From the NCBI GenBank assembly GCA_052318935.1, contig JBQRKO010000001.1: a DNA stretch of 64,000 nucleotides, one strand, 5' to 3'. Positions 42,826 through 50,647 of the stretch are shown in pieces. A model generated the notes under the pieces. That model searched no databases. It worked only from the letters and a program-made list of their open reading frames with translations, and had not been told where the DNA came from. Position numbers and translations under genes: made by a program. The stretch comes from Niallia sp052318935 (GTDB lineage: Bacteria > Bacillota > Bacilli > Bacillales > Cytobacillaceae). Position 1 is the stretch's first letter. Every line of letters starts with the position of its first letter.

Positions 42826-43219
42826 CTAGTTTTTATGTTGATTTCCGGCACGCTCTAAATTTGGAAAAATAAATTCTTCAATGTCTAGGGCAGGGAGCGG
42901 TTTTCTGAAATAATACCCTTGCCCATATTTACAATGGTTTTTTATTAAAAACTGTACTTGTTCCTTGTTTTCAATTCCTTCTGCTAATACAGAAAAATTC
43001 ATACTTTGCCCCATATCAATAATTCCTTTTACTAACGATCCTTGATGGATGGGATGCTCTATATCATCAATAAATGATTTGTCAATTTTTATCGTATCAA
43101 TGGGCAGGTATTTTAAATAACTAAGGGATGAATAGCCTTTACCAAAATCATCAATGGAAATTCGAAACCCTAATTCTTTTAATGCATGAAGAATCATGAA
43201 ATTATTCATGCCATATTCT
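42826..43219 (-). pseudogene. Truncated EAL (c-di-GMP phosphodiesterase) domain
   Basis: Reads ILHALKELGFRISIDDFGKG, then YSSLSYL, DTIKIDKSFI, VLAEGIENKEQV and GQGYYFRKPLP, the C-terminal half of an EAL domain. The EAL motif and the preceding metal-binding half are gone. The 5' end runs into the rnhA gene on the other strand; the frame up to 43347 there is not EAL-like. Without its first catalytic residues it cannot act as a phosphodiesterase. Confidence 0.75.
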
Positions 43220-43266
43220 TTCATATGATATGATAGGAAAATGACGGCATGTTGGAGGGTGTTATA

Positions 43267-43896
43267 ATGGCAAAAAAGAAGTATTATGTTGTGTGGAAAG
43301 GCAGAAAAACCGGGATTTTTACAACCTGGGCAGAATGTGAACAACAAACGAAAGGATTCCAGGGAGCTTCCTTTAAATCCTTCCCTACTTTAGACGAAGC
43401 AGAGAATGCATTTAAACAAGGAAAAAATACTGGATCTTCCGGACCTGCGAAAACGGGCGCTAAACCGAAGAATACGAATATTACCGAAGAAGCGATTGAT
43501 GAAAACAGCATTTCAGTTGATGCAGCCTGCAGTGGAAACCCTGGTTTAATGGAATACAGAGGAGTACATACAACAACGGGAGAAACGATTTTTCATTATG
43601 GTCCCGTATTTGGTACGAATAATATTGGGGAATTTCTTGGTATTGTCCATGCACTTGCCTTGTTAAAAAAACAAGGGGAAAACACTACGATATATAGTGA
43701 CAGCATGACAGCACTATCATGGGTGCGCAATAAAAAAGCGAATACGTCTTTAAAAAGAGACAGCAGAACGGAAGAACTTTGGCAAATGATCGAACGTGCC
43801 GAAAAATGGTTAAAAGAAAATACATATACTAATAAAGTAATCAAATGGGATACGAAGCGTTATGGAGAAATAAAAGCAGACTTTGGCAGAAAATAA
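43267..43896 (+). CDS. rnhA: Ribonuclease HI with hybrid-binding domain
   Basis: ATG 43267 follows GGAGGG; the TTG frame at 43249 is not used. The 209-residue enzyme has an N-terminal caulimovirus-VI-type hybrid-binding domain (KYYVVWKGRKTGIFTTWAEC) and an RNase H domain with the catalytic residues D85, E122, D145 and D205. It matches the Bacillus halodurans RNase H1 architecture. It cleaves RNA in RNA-DNA hybrids. A terminator at 43903 closes the gene. Confidence 0.93.
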   Translation: MAKKKYYVVWKGRKTGIFTTWAECEQQTKGFQGASFKSFPTLDEAENAFKQGKNTGSSGPAKTGAKPKNTNITEEAIDENSISVDAACSGNPGLMEYRGVHTTTGETIFHYGPVFGTNNIGEFLGIVHALALLKKQGENTTIYSDSMTALSWVRNKKANTSLKRDSRTEELWQMIERAEKWLKENTYTNKVIKWDTKRYGEIKADFGRK

Positions 43897-43902
43897 ATAT
43901 GT

Positions 43903-43940
43903 AAAAAGCCCAATTTATCCAAAGAGAAAATGGGCTTTTT
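43903..43940. terminator. Terminator of rnhA
   Basis: AAAAAGCCCA pairs with TGGGCTTTTT with inner TTT/AAA pairs, directly after the rnhA stop. Confidence 0.8.
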
Positions 43941-44001
43941 ACAATAGGGTATGCTGATTGAACATTTTTTGATGATTAACTAATATTTGGATAATAGTTG
44001 T

Positions 44002-45186
44002 TCAAATAAAGTTATACCGTTTTTTAATACGCATATAATATAGCCAAGTTCTTAATGTGAACGAACCAAAGACAAAAATACACCATAAAATCAGTACTGT
44101 ATTTGTTAAATTCAAACTCGTTGACCCGTGAATAACTATTTTTGCAATAATGAAAATATAGAGGATAACTATAGGAAAAAACATACTTGTATAGGTAATA
44201 GCTACTTTTCTAGCCTGTTTTAAGTGAAAGGATTTATCACTATAGATTTGTGGGCGTTCTTCCCCTTCTGCGTATTCCCGGCTCCATATCGTCCATTTTT
44301 GTAACGAGGAAGTTGACATAAATACACTCTTCCATCCGGCATCTCGGTGCATGTCGAAATAGCTTTCGTTAGAAATGTTTTGATAATCAGCGCAATAACT
44401 TACCTTACGAGGACTGCCAATCATAAAATAAAAAGCTGTTCCTCTTCTGTTAACTCTATAAAGGTTATATCCTCGTTGTTCCATTGTTTCAAGCCACTTT
44501 TCAAGCTTATCCGGGGAATACCACCAGCCAAACTTTCTTTTCACAATCATTTGTCCTGAACGTTTCAATTGCTTTTCTTTTTCTTTATTTAGTCTTCTTT
44601 CCATATTATTTTTCGTTTGAAGTGTACTTGCTTTTTCTCTAATCAAGTATTTATTCATTTTATTAATTTTTATTACAGAATAGATGGAAAGAATAATTAG
44701 TGCTATCTCCATTCCAAAAAAAGTGTAGGTTAAAATCCACAAAGGACTTTCATCTACTTTACCAGATGCATTTTGAAACAAAGAAATGCCTATAGTAGAT
44801 ATAATGAATGTCAGATTAAGTAAAAAATATATTAATACCGCGCTAAAAATGTACATAATTTTCCTGTTGTGTTTGATAATACCGTCGCGAACAGACGACG
44901 TTTTTATTTGTTCAATGGGCTGTTCATTCGACGTTACATACCAGTTTCCACTCTGTATTACCTTTACCCAGTCTTCTTCTAATAAAGATGTAGACAATGA
45001 AACACCTTTAATTTTATCGTACCCTATTCGATAAGTGATTGATTTGGACTTGTCTTGACGAAAGAAAAAGCAGCGTGTCCATCGATTTAACCCGACTAAT
45101 AAATAGCCTTTTTTCGCCATAGAGGAAAGCCATGCTTCTGTTTTTGATACATCATAGCTCCAAAATGGCCGAAATACTTTAATCAT
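44002..45186 (-). CDS. DUF2812 membrane protein with two repeats
   Basis: The 394-residue protein carries two DUF2812 units. The first is at about 1-90 (FRPFWSYDVSKTEAWLSSMAKKGYLL), the second at about 215-300 (KFGWWYSPDKLEKWLETMEQRGYNL). Each is followed by paired membrane helices (IMYIFSAVLIYFLLNLTFII; FFPIVILYIFIIAKIVI). It overlaps the PadR gene by 4 nt. PadR-DUF2812 operons are a recurring Bacillota arrangement, in which the membrane protein may sense a cell-envelope stress; role unproven. Confidence 0.78.
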   Translation of the reverse strand: MIKVFRPFWSYDVSKTEAWLSSMAKKGYLLVGLNRWTRCFFFRQDKSKSITYRIGYDKIKGVSLSTSLLEEDWVKVIQSGNWYVTSNEQPIEQIKTSSVRDGIIKHNRKIMYIFSAVLIYFLLNLTFIISTIGISLFQNASGKVDESPLWILTYTFFGMEIALIILSIYSVIKINKMNKYLIREKASTLQTKNNMERRLNKEKEKQLKRSGQMIVKRKFGWWYSPDKLEKWLETMEQRGYNLYRVNRRGTAFYFMIGSPRKVSYCADYQNISNESYFDMHRDAGWKSVFMSTSSLQKWTIWSREYAEGEERPQIYSDKSFHLKQARKVAITYTSMFFPIVILYIFIIAKIVIHGSTSLNLTNTVLILWCIFVFGSFTLRTWLYYMRIKKRYNFI

Positions 45187-45512
45187 AAAAAATCCTCCTC
45201 GTATTTTCGTGCATTTTCGTGTAACTCTTTTAGTCTGCTTATCTCAGCTGTCATTAATTTTTTTCCAATTTCCGTTACTTCATAAACTGTTTTTCTTTCT
45301 TCATCCGCAAATACAGTGATAATCCCATCTTTCTGCATTTTCGTTAAAGTCCCGTATACGGTACCCGATCCTAATCTAATCCGTGATTTTGAAATCTCCT
45401 CCACATGTTTGACAATTCCGTATCCGTGTCGAGGTTTTGTTAAGGATAGAAGAATATAAAATGCAGTTTCAGTCATGGGAATGTACTTTTTCAGTATCTT
45501 TTTAATATCCAA
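45183..45512 (-). CDS. PadR-family transcriptional regulator
   Basis: The TTG at 45512 (MDIKKILKKYIPMTETAFYI) follows GAGGTGG by 5 nt and is taken as start, giving 109 residues; the frame to 45557 lacks support. The PadR winged helix shows TKPRHGYGIVKHVEEISKSRIRLGSGTVYGTLTKMQKDG (in part). It overlaps the DUF2812 gene and likely represses the operon. A 12-bp palindrome at 45590-45601 is a possible operator. Confidence 0.85.
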   Translation of the reverse strand: MDIKKILKKYIPMTETAFYILLSLTKPRHGYGIVKHVEEISKSRIRLGSGTVYGTLTKMQKDGIITVFADEERKTVYEVTEIGKKLMTAEISRLKELHENARKYEEDFL

Positions 45513-45589
45513 AATAACCACCTCTTTTTCAGTACAACTGTGGATGTTGTATGACAATGCGATAGCAATCTTCTATATCGCATTTAGAT

Positions 45590-45601
45590 ATATCATGATA
45601 T
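45590..45601. promoter_or_regulatory. Candidate PadR operator
   Basis: ATATCATGATAT is a perfect palindrome about 80 bp upstream of the PadR start, within the presumed promoter region rich in ATATC repeats. Confidence 0.35.
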
Positions 45602-46082
45602 GACTATATCACAACGTGACATACTAAACAATAAAATTCATTCCATATTTTTGTATTTTAACTAATAAGAAGGAGAACTCAAAGAGGCTGATTTGAGTTT
45701 GAAGAAATAAAAGAAATAGGGTCCCATTACATGCCCATCTAGCTAATATTTTCTAGTGCCCCCAGAACGAAAATCTTGTGTAATTCTCACCACGATTCAT
45801 GAACCTATGTTATGAATCTACTTAATACTTTGGCATTTTTTTAAACCAACCCACCCGTTAGTTTAAGTAGCAATCTTCACAATCTCTTCTGAACTTGACA
45901 ATAAAATGGATAACCTCAATATCTCCACGATCAAATACACCTTAGCTTTTTCAAACTAACTCAACACTTTAAATATCTTGAAGTGATATGATTATTTTTA
46001 CATCTAGTTGTAACAAAATAGTTATAATTTTATCTTGAAGCCATACATTGTAATATTGTATAGTGAAAAAGGACATGATGAA
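45602..46082. other. Intergenic stretch with an IS231-like terminal fossil
   Basis: No intact gene. CATGCCCATC (45730-45739), followed by TAGCTAAT, resembles the start of the IS231-type (IS4 family) 20-bp terminal repeat, CATGCCCATCAACTTAAG. The 200 bp to its right may be decayed IS sequence. A possible promoter for the fluoride-riboswitch transcript ends in TATAGT at about 46060. Confidence 0.35.
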
Positions 46083-46178
46083 TAGGCGATGGAGTTCGCC
46101 ATGAACGCCCTAGAGCTGATGACTCCTACTAGAGATGTGACCTGAAACGGTCTTTCCCTAGTAGGAGTCTATTTTTTT
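46083..46178 (+). promoter_or_regulatory. Fluoride riboswitch (crcB motif) with terminator
   Basis: The aptamer reads GGCGATGGAGTTCGCCATGA and continues ACGCCCTAGAGCTGATGACTCC (split), matching the fluoride riboswitch core. The terminator pairs GACTCCTACTAG with CTAGTAGGAGTC and ends in T7 (46171-46178). It lies 40 bp before the CLC-type fluoride antiporter gene, the expected target. Confidence 0.92.
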
Positions 46179-46218
46179 GTCTAAAAAGAACTATACTAAG
46201 TAAAAAGGAGAGAGAGCA

Positions 46219-47169
46219 TTGGAGAAAATAAAACAACGTATTGTTACAGTTTCTTCCCAGAGAATGCATGTTGGTCTGCTATTTTATGTATTCAAATGGA
46301 TCATATTAGGTGGAGGAGTAGGGATTCTGGCTGGTTCGGCCTCTGCATTTTTTTTGGCAAGCTTAGATTGGGCTACGAAAACACAACAAACGTATTTATG
46401 GCTGTTATTTTTATTACCTATTGGAGGAGCATTTGTTAGCTTGCTTTATTGGAAATTTGGTCAAAACTCTTCGAAAGGAAATAATTTAATTATTGAACAA
46501 GCGCATGGTGCGAAAGAAAGTGTACCATTTCGTATGGCACCTTTGGTTCTATTTGGTACAGTTGTGACACATTTATTTGGTGGGTCTGCAGGACGTGAAG
46601 GAACCGCCGTTCAAATGGGTGGTGCTTTTTCTGAATTAGTAGGTAAATTATTTAAATTAGATGAAATCGATCGTAAAATTATTATGATTTGTGGGATTAG
46701 TAGTGGTTTTGGCTCAGTATTCGGAACGCCATTGGCAGGTACCGTATTTGGGTTAGAAGTATTAGTAATTGGACTCATTCGTCATGAAGCCATTTTTCCT
46801 AGTTTTGTTGCAGCCTTTATAGGGGATATTGTGACAAGTGCTTGGGGCATATATCATCACCAATATCATATTGGAAGGATTCCAGAATTATCGTGGTTAT
46901 TAATTGTAAAAATTGTAATAGCTTCAATATTATTCGGCTTAACTAGTACGTTGTTTAGTGAATTAACGCATTTGTTAAAGAAAACTTATACAAAATTGTT
47001 CCCTAACCCAGTTATTAAAAGCTTTATTGGTGGACTTATTGTTGTTGTTCTTGTTTATATTGTAGGCACAAGAAAGTATTTAGGACTGGGGATTCCTTTA
47101 ATTGATCAAGCGTTTGATGGGACAGTATCGTTCTTCACGTTTTGGAATGTATATATAAGATTGAGCTAA
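46219..47169 (+). CDS. CLC-F type fluoride/proton antiporter, C-terminally truncated
   Basis: TTG 46219 follows AAGGAGAG. The 316-residue protein has the CLC signatures GSAGREGTAVQMGG (gating glutamate E127) and SSGFGSVFGTPLAGTVFGLEV. It belongs to the fluoride-exporting branch, as the riboswitch confirms. It stops after GTVSFFTFWNVYIRLS, whereas CLC-F proteins run to about 400 residues with further helices and the GGEVTP-type filter region. The following DNA belongs to an unrelated remnant, so the 3' end was lost by rearrangement. Function is doubtful. Confidence 0.8.
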   Translation: MEKIKQRIVTVSSQRMHVGLLFYVFKWIILGGGVGILAGSASAFFLASLDWATKTQQTYLWLLFLLPIGGAFVSLLYWKFGQNSSKGNNLIIEQAHGAKESVPFRMAPLVLFGTVVTHLFGGSAGREGTAVQMGGAFSELVGKLFKLDEIDRKIIMICGISSGFGSVFGTPLAGTVFGLEVLVIGLIRHEAIFPSFVAAFIGDIVTSAWGIYHHQYHIGRIPELSWLLIVKIVIASILFGLTSTLFSELTHLLKKTYTKLFPNPVIKSFIGGLIVVVLVYIVGTRKYLGLGIPLIDQAFDGTVSFFTFWNVYIRLS

Positions 47170-47197
47170 AAAAAGGAAAACTTCGTTTAAATCATAA

Positions 47198-47395
47198 ATG
47201 CATAATCCAGACGGTGGATCATGGACGTTAAGGCCAGGGAGTCAACCCGCTTTTTATGATATGGATTCACTAGGTGTGTATACATTTCATATTGAAGTTG
47301 GGGAATATGACAATATGGAGGACCGTTTTGAAGTGGTAAATAAAGCAATGAGAGAAATAGCAATCTTTTCATATATAATTGAGCCTTTGGTATAG
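47198..47395 (+). pseudogene. Remnant of an unrecognised soluble protein
   Basis: Reads MHNPDGGSWTLRPGSQPAFYDMDSLGVYTFHIEVGE and ends REIAIFSYIIEPLV. It is composed like a real protein C-terminus but has no ribosome site and an abrupt 5' end next to the truncated CLC-F gene. Family unknown. Confidence 0.4.
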
Positions 47396-47406
47396 GGAAG
47401 TTATAC

Positions 47407-47445
47407 AAAAAGAACGCAGGGTTAAAAACCTTTTGCGTTCTTTTT
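47407..47445. terminator. Terminator hairpin
   Basis: AAAAAGAACGCA pairs perfectly with TGCGTTCTTTTT across 15 nt, directly after the remnant ORF. Confidence 0.75.
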
Positions 47446-47492
47446 CATAGTTTACAAACGAAAAAAGCAATTTCCTGTTTTTGCTTTTAAAA

Positions 47493-47562
47493 TTATCAAG
47501 ACCTAAATTTTTAAAAACCAAAAAACATAAGCTGTTTGATATATTATACATGACTAATGTGT
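47493..47562 (+). repeat. Solo copy of the Tn554-like element's right terminus
   Basis: This 70-bp stretch (TTATCAAGACCTAAATTTTT onward, including GCTGTTTGATATATTATACA) aligns without gaps to the complement of 57484-57415, 63 of 70 bases identical. That region is the right end of the intact element at 50454-57492. The outward end is at 47493, so the lost element extended rightwards. No transposase remains beside it. Confidence 0.75.
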
Positions 47563-47715
47563 TGAAAAAGCTTTTTTATTATGACTAAAACCCTCATTTC
47601 CTATGATTCTACAGAAAGAATAGCGTATTTTTTCAAAAATGAGTTCTTTTATTGAAAAGCTTTGGTTCTATATCATAGATAAAAGGGCAACCAGTGCTAA
47701 AATAGCTGGAAGTCC

Positions 47716-48039
47716 TTATTTCACAAGAATTGATTTATTAGATGTGAAACCTCCGAAAATAGCTGCTACCACCACACAAATTACGAAAAATAATTGAACC
47801 ATATAACCAATTGGGTTGAGCCCAAGTATAAGTCCCCAAATGAGACCTGCGGCTAAAAATCCATTATATAAACCTTGGTTTGCAAACATAATGGCTACAT
47901 TTCGATCTCCTTCTAAATGCTTCAGTAATTTGAAAGCGCGTTTTGCTACTTTTGAATCAATAAAAAACATTTCGAGGATCATGATAAATAAATGTTCTAA
48001 TGCTACGATCCCGACTAAAATAGCTGCGATTATTTCCAC
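47716..48039 (-). CDS. DUF1304 membrane protein, shortened by an in-frame TAA
   Basis: The 107-residue protein of four membrane helices matches DUF1304 (VALEHLFIMILEMF; NQGLYNGFLAAGLIWGL; VVAAIFGG). The frame stops at TAA 47718-47716. Reading through gives GLPAILALVALLSMI before a second stop at 47668, the usual C-terminal helix of the family, with the TAA where KQGLP normally has glutamine. A CAA to TAA change has thus removed the last helix. It may be partly functional or a pseudogene. Same strand as the nitroreductase, 40 bp downstream of it. Confidence 0.75.
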   Translation of the reverse strand: MEIIAAILVGIVALEHLFIMILEMFFIDSKVAKRAFKLLKHLEGDRNVAIMFANQGLYNGFLAAGLIWGLILGLNPIGYMVQLFFVICVVVAAIFGGFTSNKSILVK

Positions 48040-48078
48040 ACCATTCTGCCCCCTCTACTCCCTAATATCAGTTTTATA

Positions 48079-48717
48079 CTATTTCCATTGTGCAATTCTA
48101 TCAACAGGGAGACGGTATGAAGCATATCCTTCGTCGGCTGCTTTACCGATAGATAGAAGCATAACTGGTACATAGCGCTCTTTTTCCAATCCAAAGATTC
48201 CAGCGATATTTTCCTTGTCATAACCCCCGATTGGATTTGTATCATATCCATGTGCACGTGCTGCCAGCATTAACTGCATGGAGACAAGCCCTGCGTCAAT
48301 CAGAATAGTTTCGCGATTTTCTTGGACTGGAAGCTTTTCAAAATGTGCAGTCAATGCTTGTACTTGTCTGTCTTTTACCTCTTGCGGCATATATCCTAGC
48401 TTAACAGCTTTTGAATATATTTCTTCTATATAGTCACTGTTGTCCATATCTGCAAATACTACTATAACGGCAGATGAAGTAGAAACTTGTAATTGATTGA
48501 ATTTAGCGAGTTTTGCAAGCTTTTCTTTTCCCTCCGAGCTTTCGATAACAAGAAAGCGCCATGGTTGTGCATTAACTGAGGATGGTGCCGTAGTAGCTTC
48601 CTTTAATATTTCAGCCATCTCTTCTTTGCTGATTTTGACTGTTGGATCTTAATTACGTATGGATCGACGTCCTTTCATTATTTTCATAAAATCGTTTGTT
48701 TTTAATGTAGTTCCCAT
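48079..48717 (-). pseudogene. Nitroreductase gene with in-frame TAA at codon 23
   Basis: ATG 48717 (MGTTLKTNDFMKIMKGRRSI) follows GAGGAGTG by 7 nt. Codon 23 (48651-48649) is TAA where the family motif RRSIRNYDPTVK requires tyrosine. The same frame continues intact from DPTVKISKEEMAEILKEATTAPSS to 48079, a full FMN-dependent nitroreductase (NPIGGYDKENIAGIFGL). Translation could restart at ATG 48618, but that loses the FMN-binding arginines. Probably inactive. It sits between DUF1304 and MarR genes. Confidence 0.8.
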
Positions 48718-48731
48718 GTATAAACACTCCT

Positions 48732-49166
48732 CTATCCTTTAATATTCTCTACATTTTTTTGCATCTGTGATAGAACATGAATAAGTACATTGCGTTCTTC
48801 TACACTGATATTTACGAGCATTTCCTTCATAAAACGTTCCTTTTCTTTCTTGGAAGACTCGATTCGTTCTCGTCCTTGCTCAGATAACCGAACAAGCGTT
48901 ATACGGTTATCCTCAGGCTTCTTTCTTCTTAATACGATTCCTTTGGCTTCAAGCTGCTTAACGTGTCTGGTGATGGCTGCGCCATCAATATTCACCTTTT
49001 TTTGAAGGTCGCTTTGACTAATTTCATCAACATGATAAAGCAATGCGAGCAATTCCAATCGAGATTGACTAATACCAATGCATGCTTCAAACTTCGCACC
49101 AATTACTTTGCTCAAACTTTGTAGCTTATATAAAATTTCGGCATCTTCTGAACAACATGTTTTCAA
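48732..49166 (-). CDS. MarR family regulator
   Basis: The 144-residue winged-helix protein shows the MarR core SQSRLELLALLYHVDEISQS, VNIDGAAITRHVKQLEAKGIVLRRK and the wing DNRITLVRLSEQG. An N-terminal CC pair (MKTCCSEDAE) could be redox-sensitive. A perfect operator at 49199-49225 precedes it, so it is autoregulated. It is 14 bp upstream of the nitroreductase gene, its likely target. Confidence 0.9.
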   Translation of the reverse strand: MKTCCSEDAEILYKLQSLSKVIGAKFEACIGISQSRLELLALLYHVDEISQSDLQKKVNIDGAAITRHVKQLEAKGIVLRRKKPEDNRITLVRLSEQGRERIESSKKEKERFMKEMLVNISVEERNVLIHVLSQMQKNVENIKG

Positions 49167-49198
49167 AACTCACCCCTTCTTTCTTATTAAAAAATTAA

Positions 49199-49225
49199 TT
49201 GACGTATCAATTATTGATACGTCAA
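49199..49225. promoter_or_regulatory. MarR operator, perfect palindrome
   Basis: TTGACGTATCAA and TTGATACGTCAA form a perfect 12-bp inverted repeat around a 3-bp spacer TTA, about 35 bp upstream of the MarR start. Confidence 0.8.
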
Positions 49226-49390
49226 TAATATACATCTCTCTTTTTAGTTTTGCAAGTTTTTTTTTGCTCAATTAGTTTTATTTTGTTCCAGCAGCTTTAA
49301 ATTAATTCACAACATCAGTTCGCATTTCTAGAAATCATAGTTATTTTAAGTTTATTCTGATAATCATATTTAGCTAAATATATAAAGGAA

Positions 49391-49624
49391 TTGAGTTATA
49401 TCACCATCAAGTTAAAAAAATTAGTTTTTTCTAAAAACGGATATTTTATGTATTTTATAGTAATGAAACTCATTTTTATTGTTTTGGGGGCAATCCATTT
49501 TGTTAGCTTGATAGTGATGTGGCGGGACCCCCAAAAGAGAAAATACTTATTGATTAACGGGTGCCCATTACTTGAAAAGACATCAAAAAATGATCATATC
49601 TTTGTAAACCAATATTTACATTGA
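49391..49624 (+). CDS. Possible small membrane protein
   Basis: The 77-residue ORF has one clear membrane helix (LIFIVLGAIHFVSLIVMW) followed by a basic RDPQKRKYLLING tail. The start is uncertain: no good ribosome site precedes 49391, and MYFIVMKLIF at 49448 is an alternative. Ends just before a strong terminator (49639-49672). No family recognised. Confidence 0.35.
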   Translation: MSYITIKLKKLVFSKNGYFMYFIVMKLIFIVLGAIHFVSLIVMWRDPQKRKYLLINGCPLLEKTSKNDHIFVNQYLH

Positions 49625-49638
49625 ATGCATGTAAATAT

Positions 49639-49672
49639 TGTGAGAACCATTGATATTCCAATAGTTCTCACA
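49639..49672. terminator. Terminator hairpin
   Basis: TGTGAGAAC pairs with GTTCTCACA, with an inner ATTG/CAAT stem. It lies between the small membrane ORF and the convergent dacC 3' part. Confidence 0.7.
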
Positions 49673-49727
49673 TCGAAGTTAAGGTAAACGTGAAATGTTA
49701 GCGGTACCCCTACTATTACAATAACTT

Positions 49728-50453
49728 TCATTGTTTTGCTAATAACTCCACTATTTTATCCTCAATTACCTTTCCTTTTTCTTCATCTAATAAATGGTTA
49801 AACAGTATTGAAAATATATATTGATGTCCGGTTTTTGTTTGAACATAACCAGACAGCGTACTAACTGAGGATAAAGTTCCTGTTTTTGCTTGAACCTTTC
49901 CTTTTGTATTTTCTGATTGAAGACGATTCCGGAGTGACCCTCCAACCATTCTTTCTTTGTTTCCGGAAACAGGTAAGGAATGTAAATAAGTAGAAAACCA
50001 TGGTTGCTTCTGCACCGTAAATAAAAGCATTGATAAATCATTGGCAGTCAACAAGTCAACTGGTGAAATGCCAGAAGCATCCCGCAATAGCATATTGTCT
50101 GGATTTAACCCGAAGTGAACTAGCTCTTTTTTCATTACCTCTAAGCCCTTTTCAAAGCTTCCTTCCCCTGTTTCCACTTTTCCCATTTCTTTTAACAGCG
50201 TTTCTGCTATTGTATTATTGCTTAGTTTCATAAATGGAATGAGTAATTCAGACAACGGAATGGAGGAATGGGATGTTATTAATGATGATAGTTCTGGCGT
50301 TGTACCTTCTTTTATTCTCCCTTCAACGCTTATCCCATTTTTCTGCAAGGATTGTAAAAATAAATCTGCTGCAAATGTACTAGGGTTCCAAACGGAAATC
50401 CATTCTTTCTCTAAAGGCGCCTCCATCGGAATCGTTCCGGTGATTTCAATGAT
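49728..50453 (-). pseudogene. dacC: dacC, 3' part (separated by transposon insertion)
   Basis: The C-terminal 241 codons of a PBP4a-type D-alanyl-D-alanine carboxypeptidase, from the shared hexamer ATCATT (complement of 50448-50453) on: IIEITGTIPMEAPLEKEWIS to the stop at 49728. It carries the SxN motif (KLSNNTIAE) and the KTG motif (QAKTGTL) but lacks the catalytic SxxK, which is in the 5' part at 57487-58245. An internal ATG at 50426 opens an ORF, but the product could not be catalytic. Confidence 0.9.
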
Positions 50454-50647
50454 TAACTATAGTAATATTTTAAGAGGATATTATGTCCATTATAAGGGCA
50501 TGTATTCTCTTTTTTTAATATATTAAATTAGTTAAATGGGTCTTAAAAAATATGTCTACTATGTTTACTATATTATGTCTAGATGGGAGGTTAACCAATC
50601 ATACATAAAAATAATGTTCATTATTGAAAGCATAAGGTGGAGAGTAA

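Noticed and set aside
34065..48717. Genome-wide recoding of TAA as an amino acid
   Set aside because: Many intact genes here end properly at TAA (for example rnhA), so the in-frame TAAs are better read as local mutations or errors.
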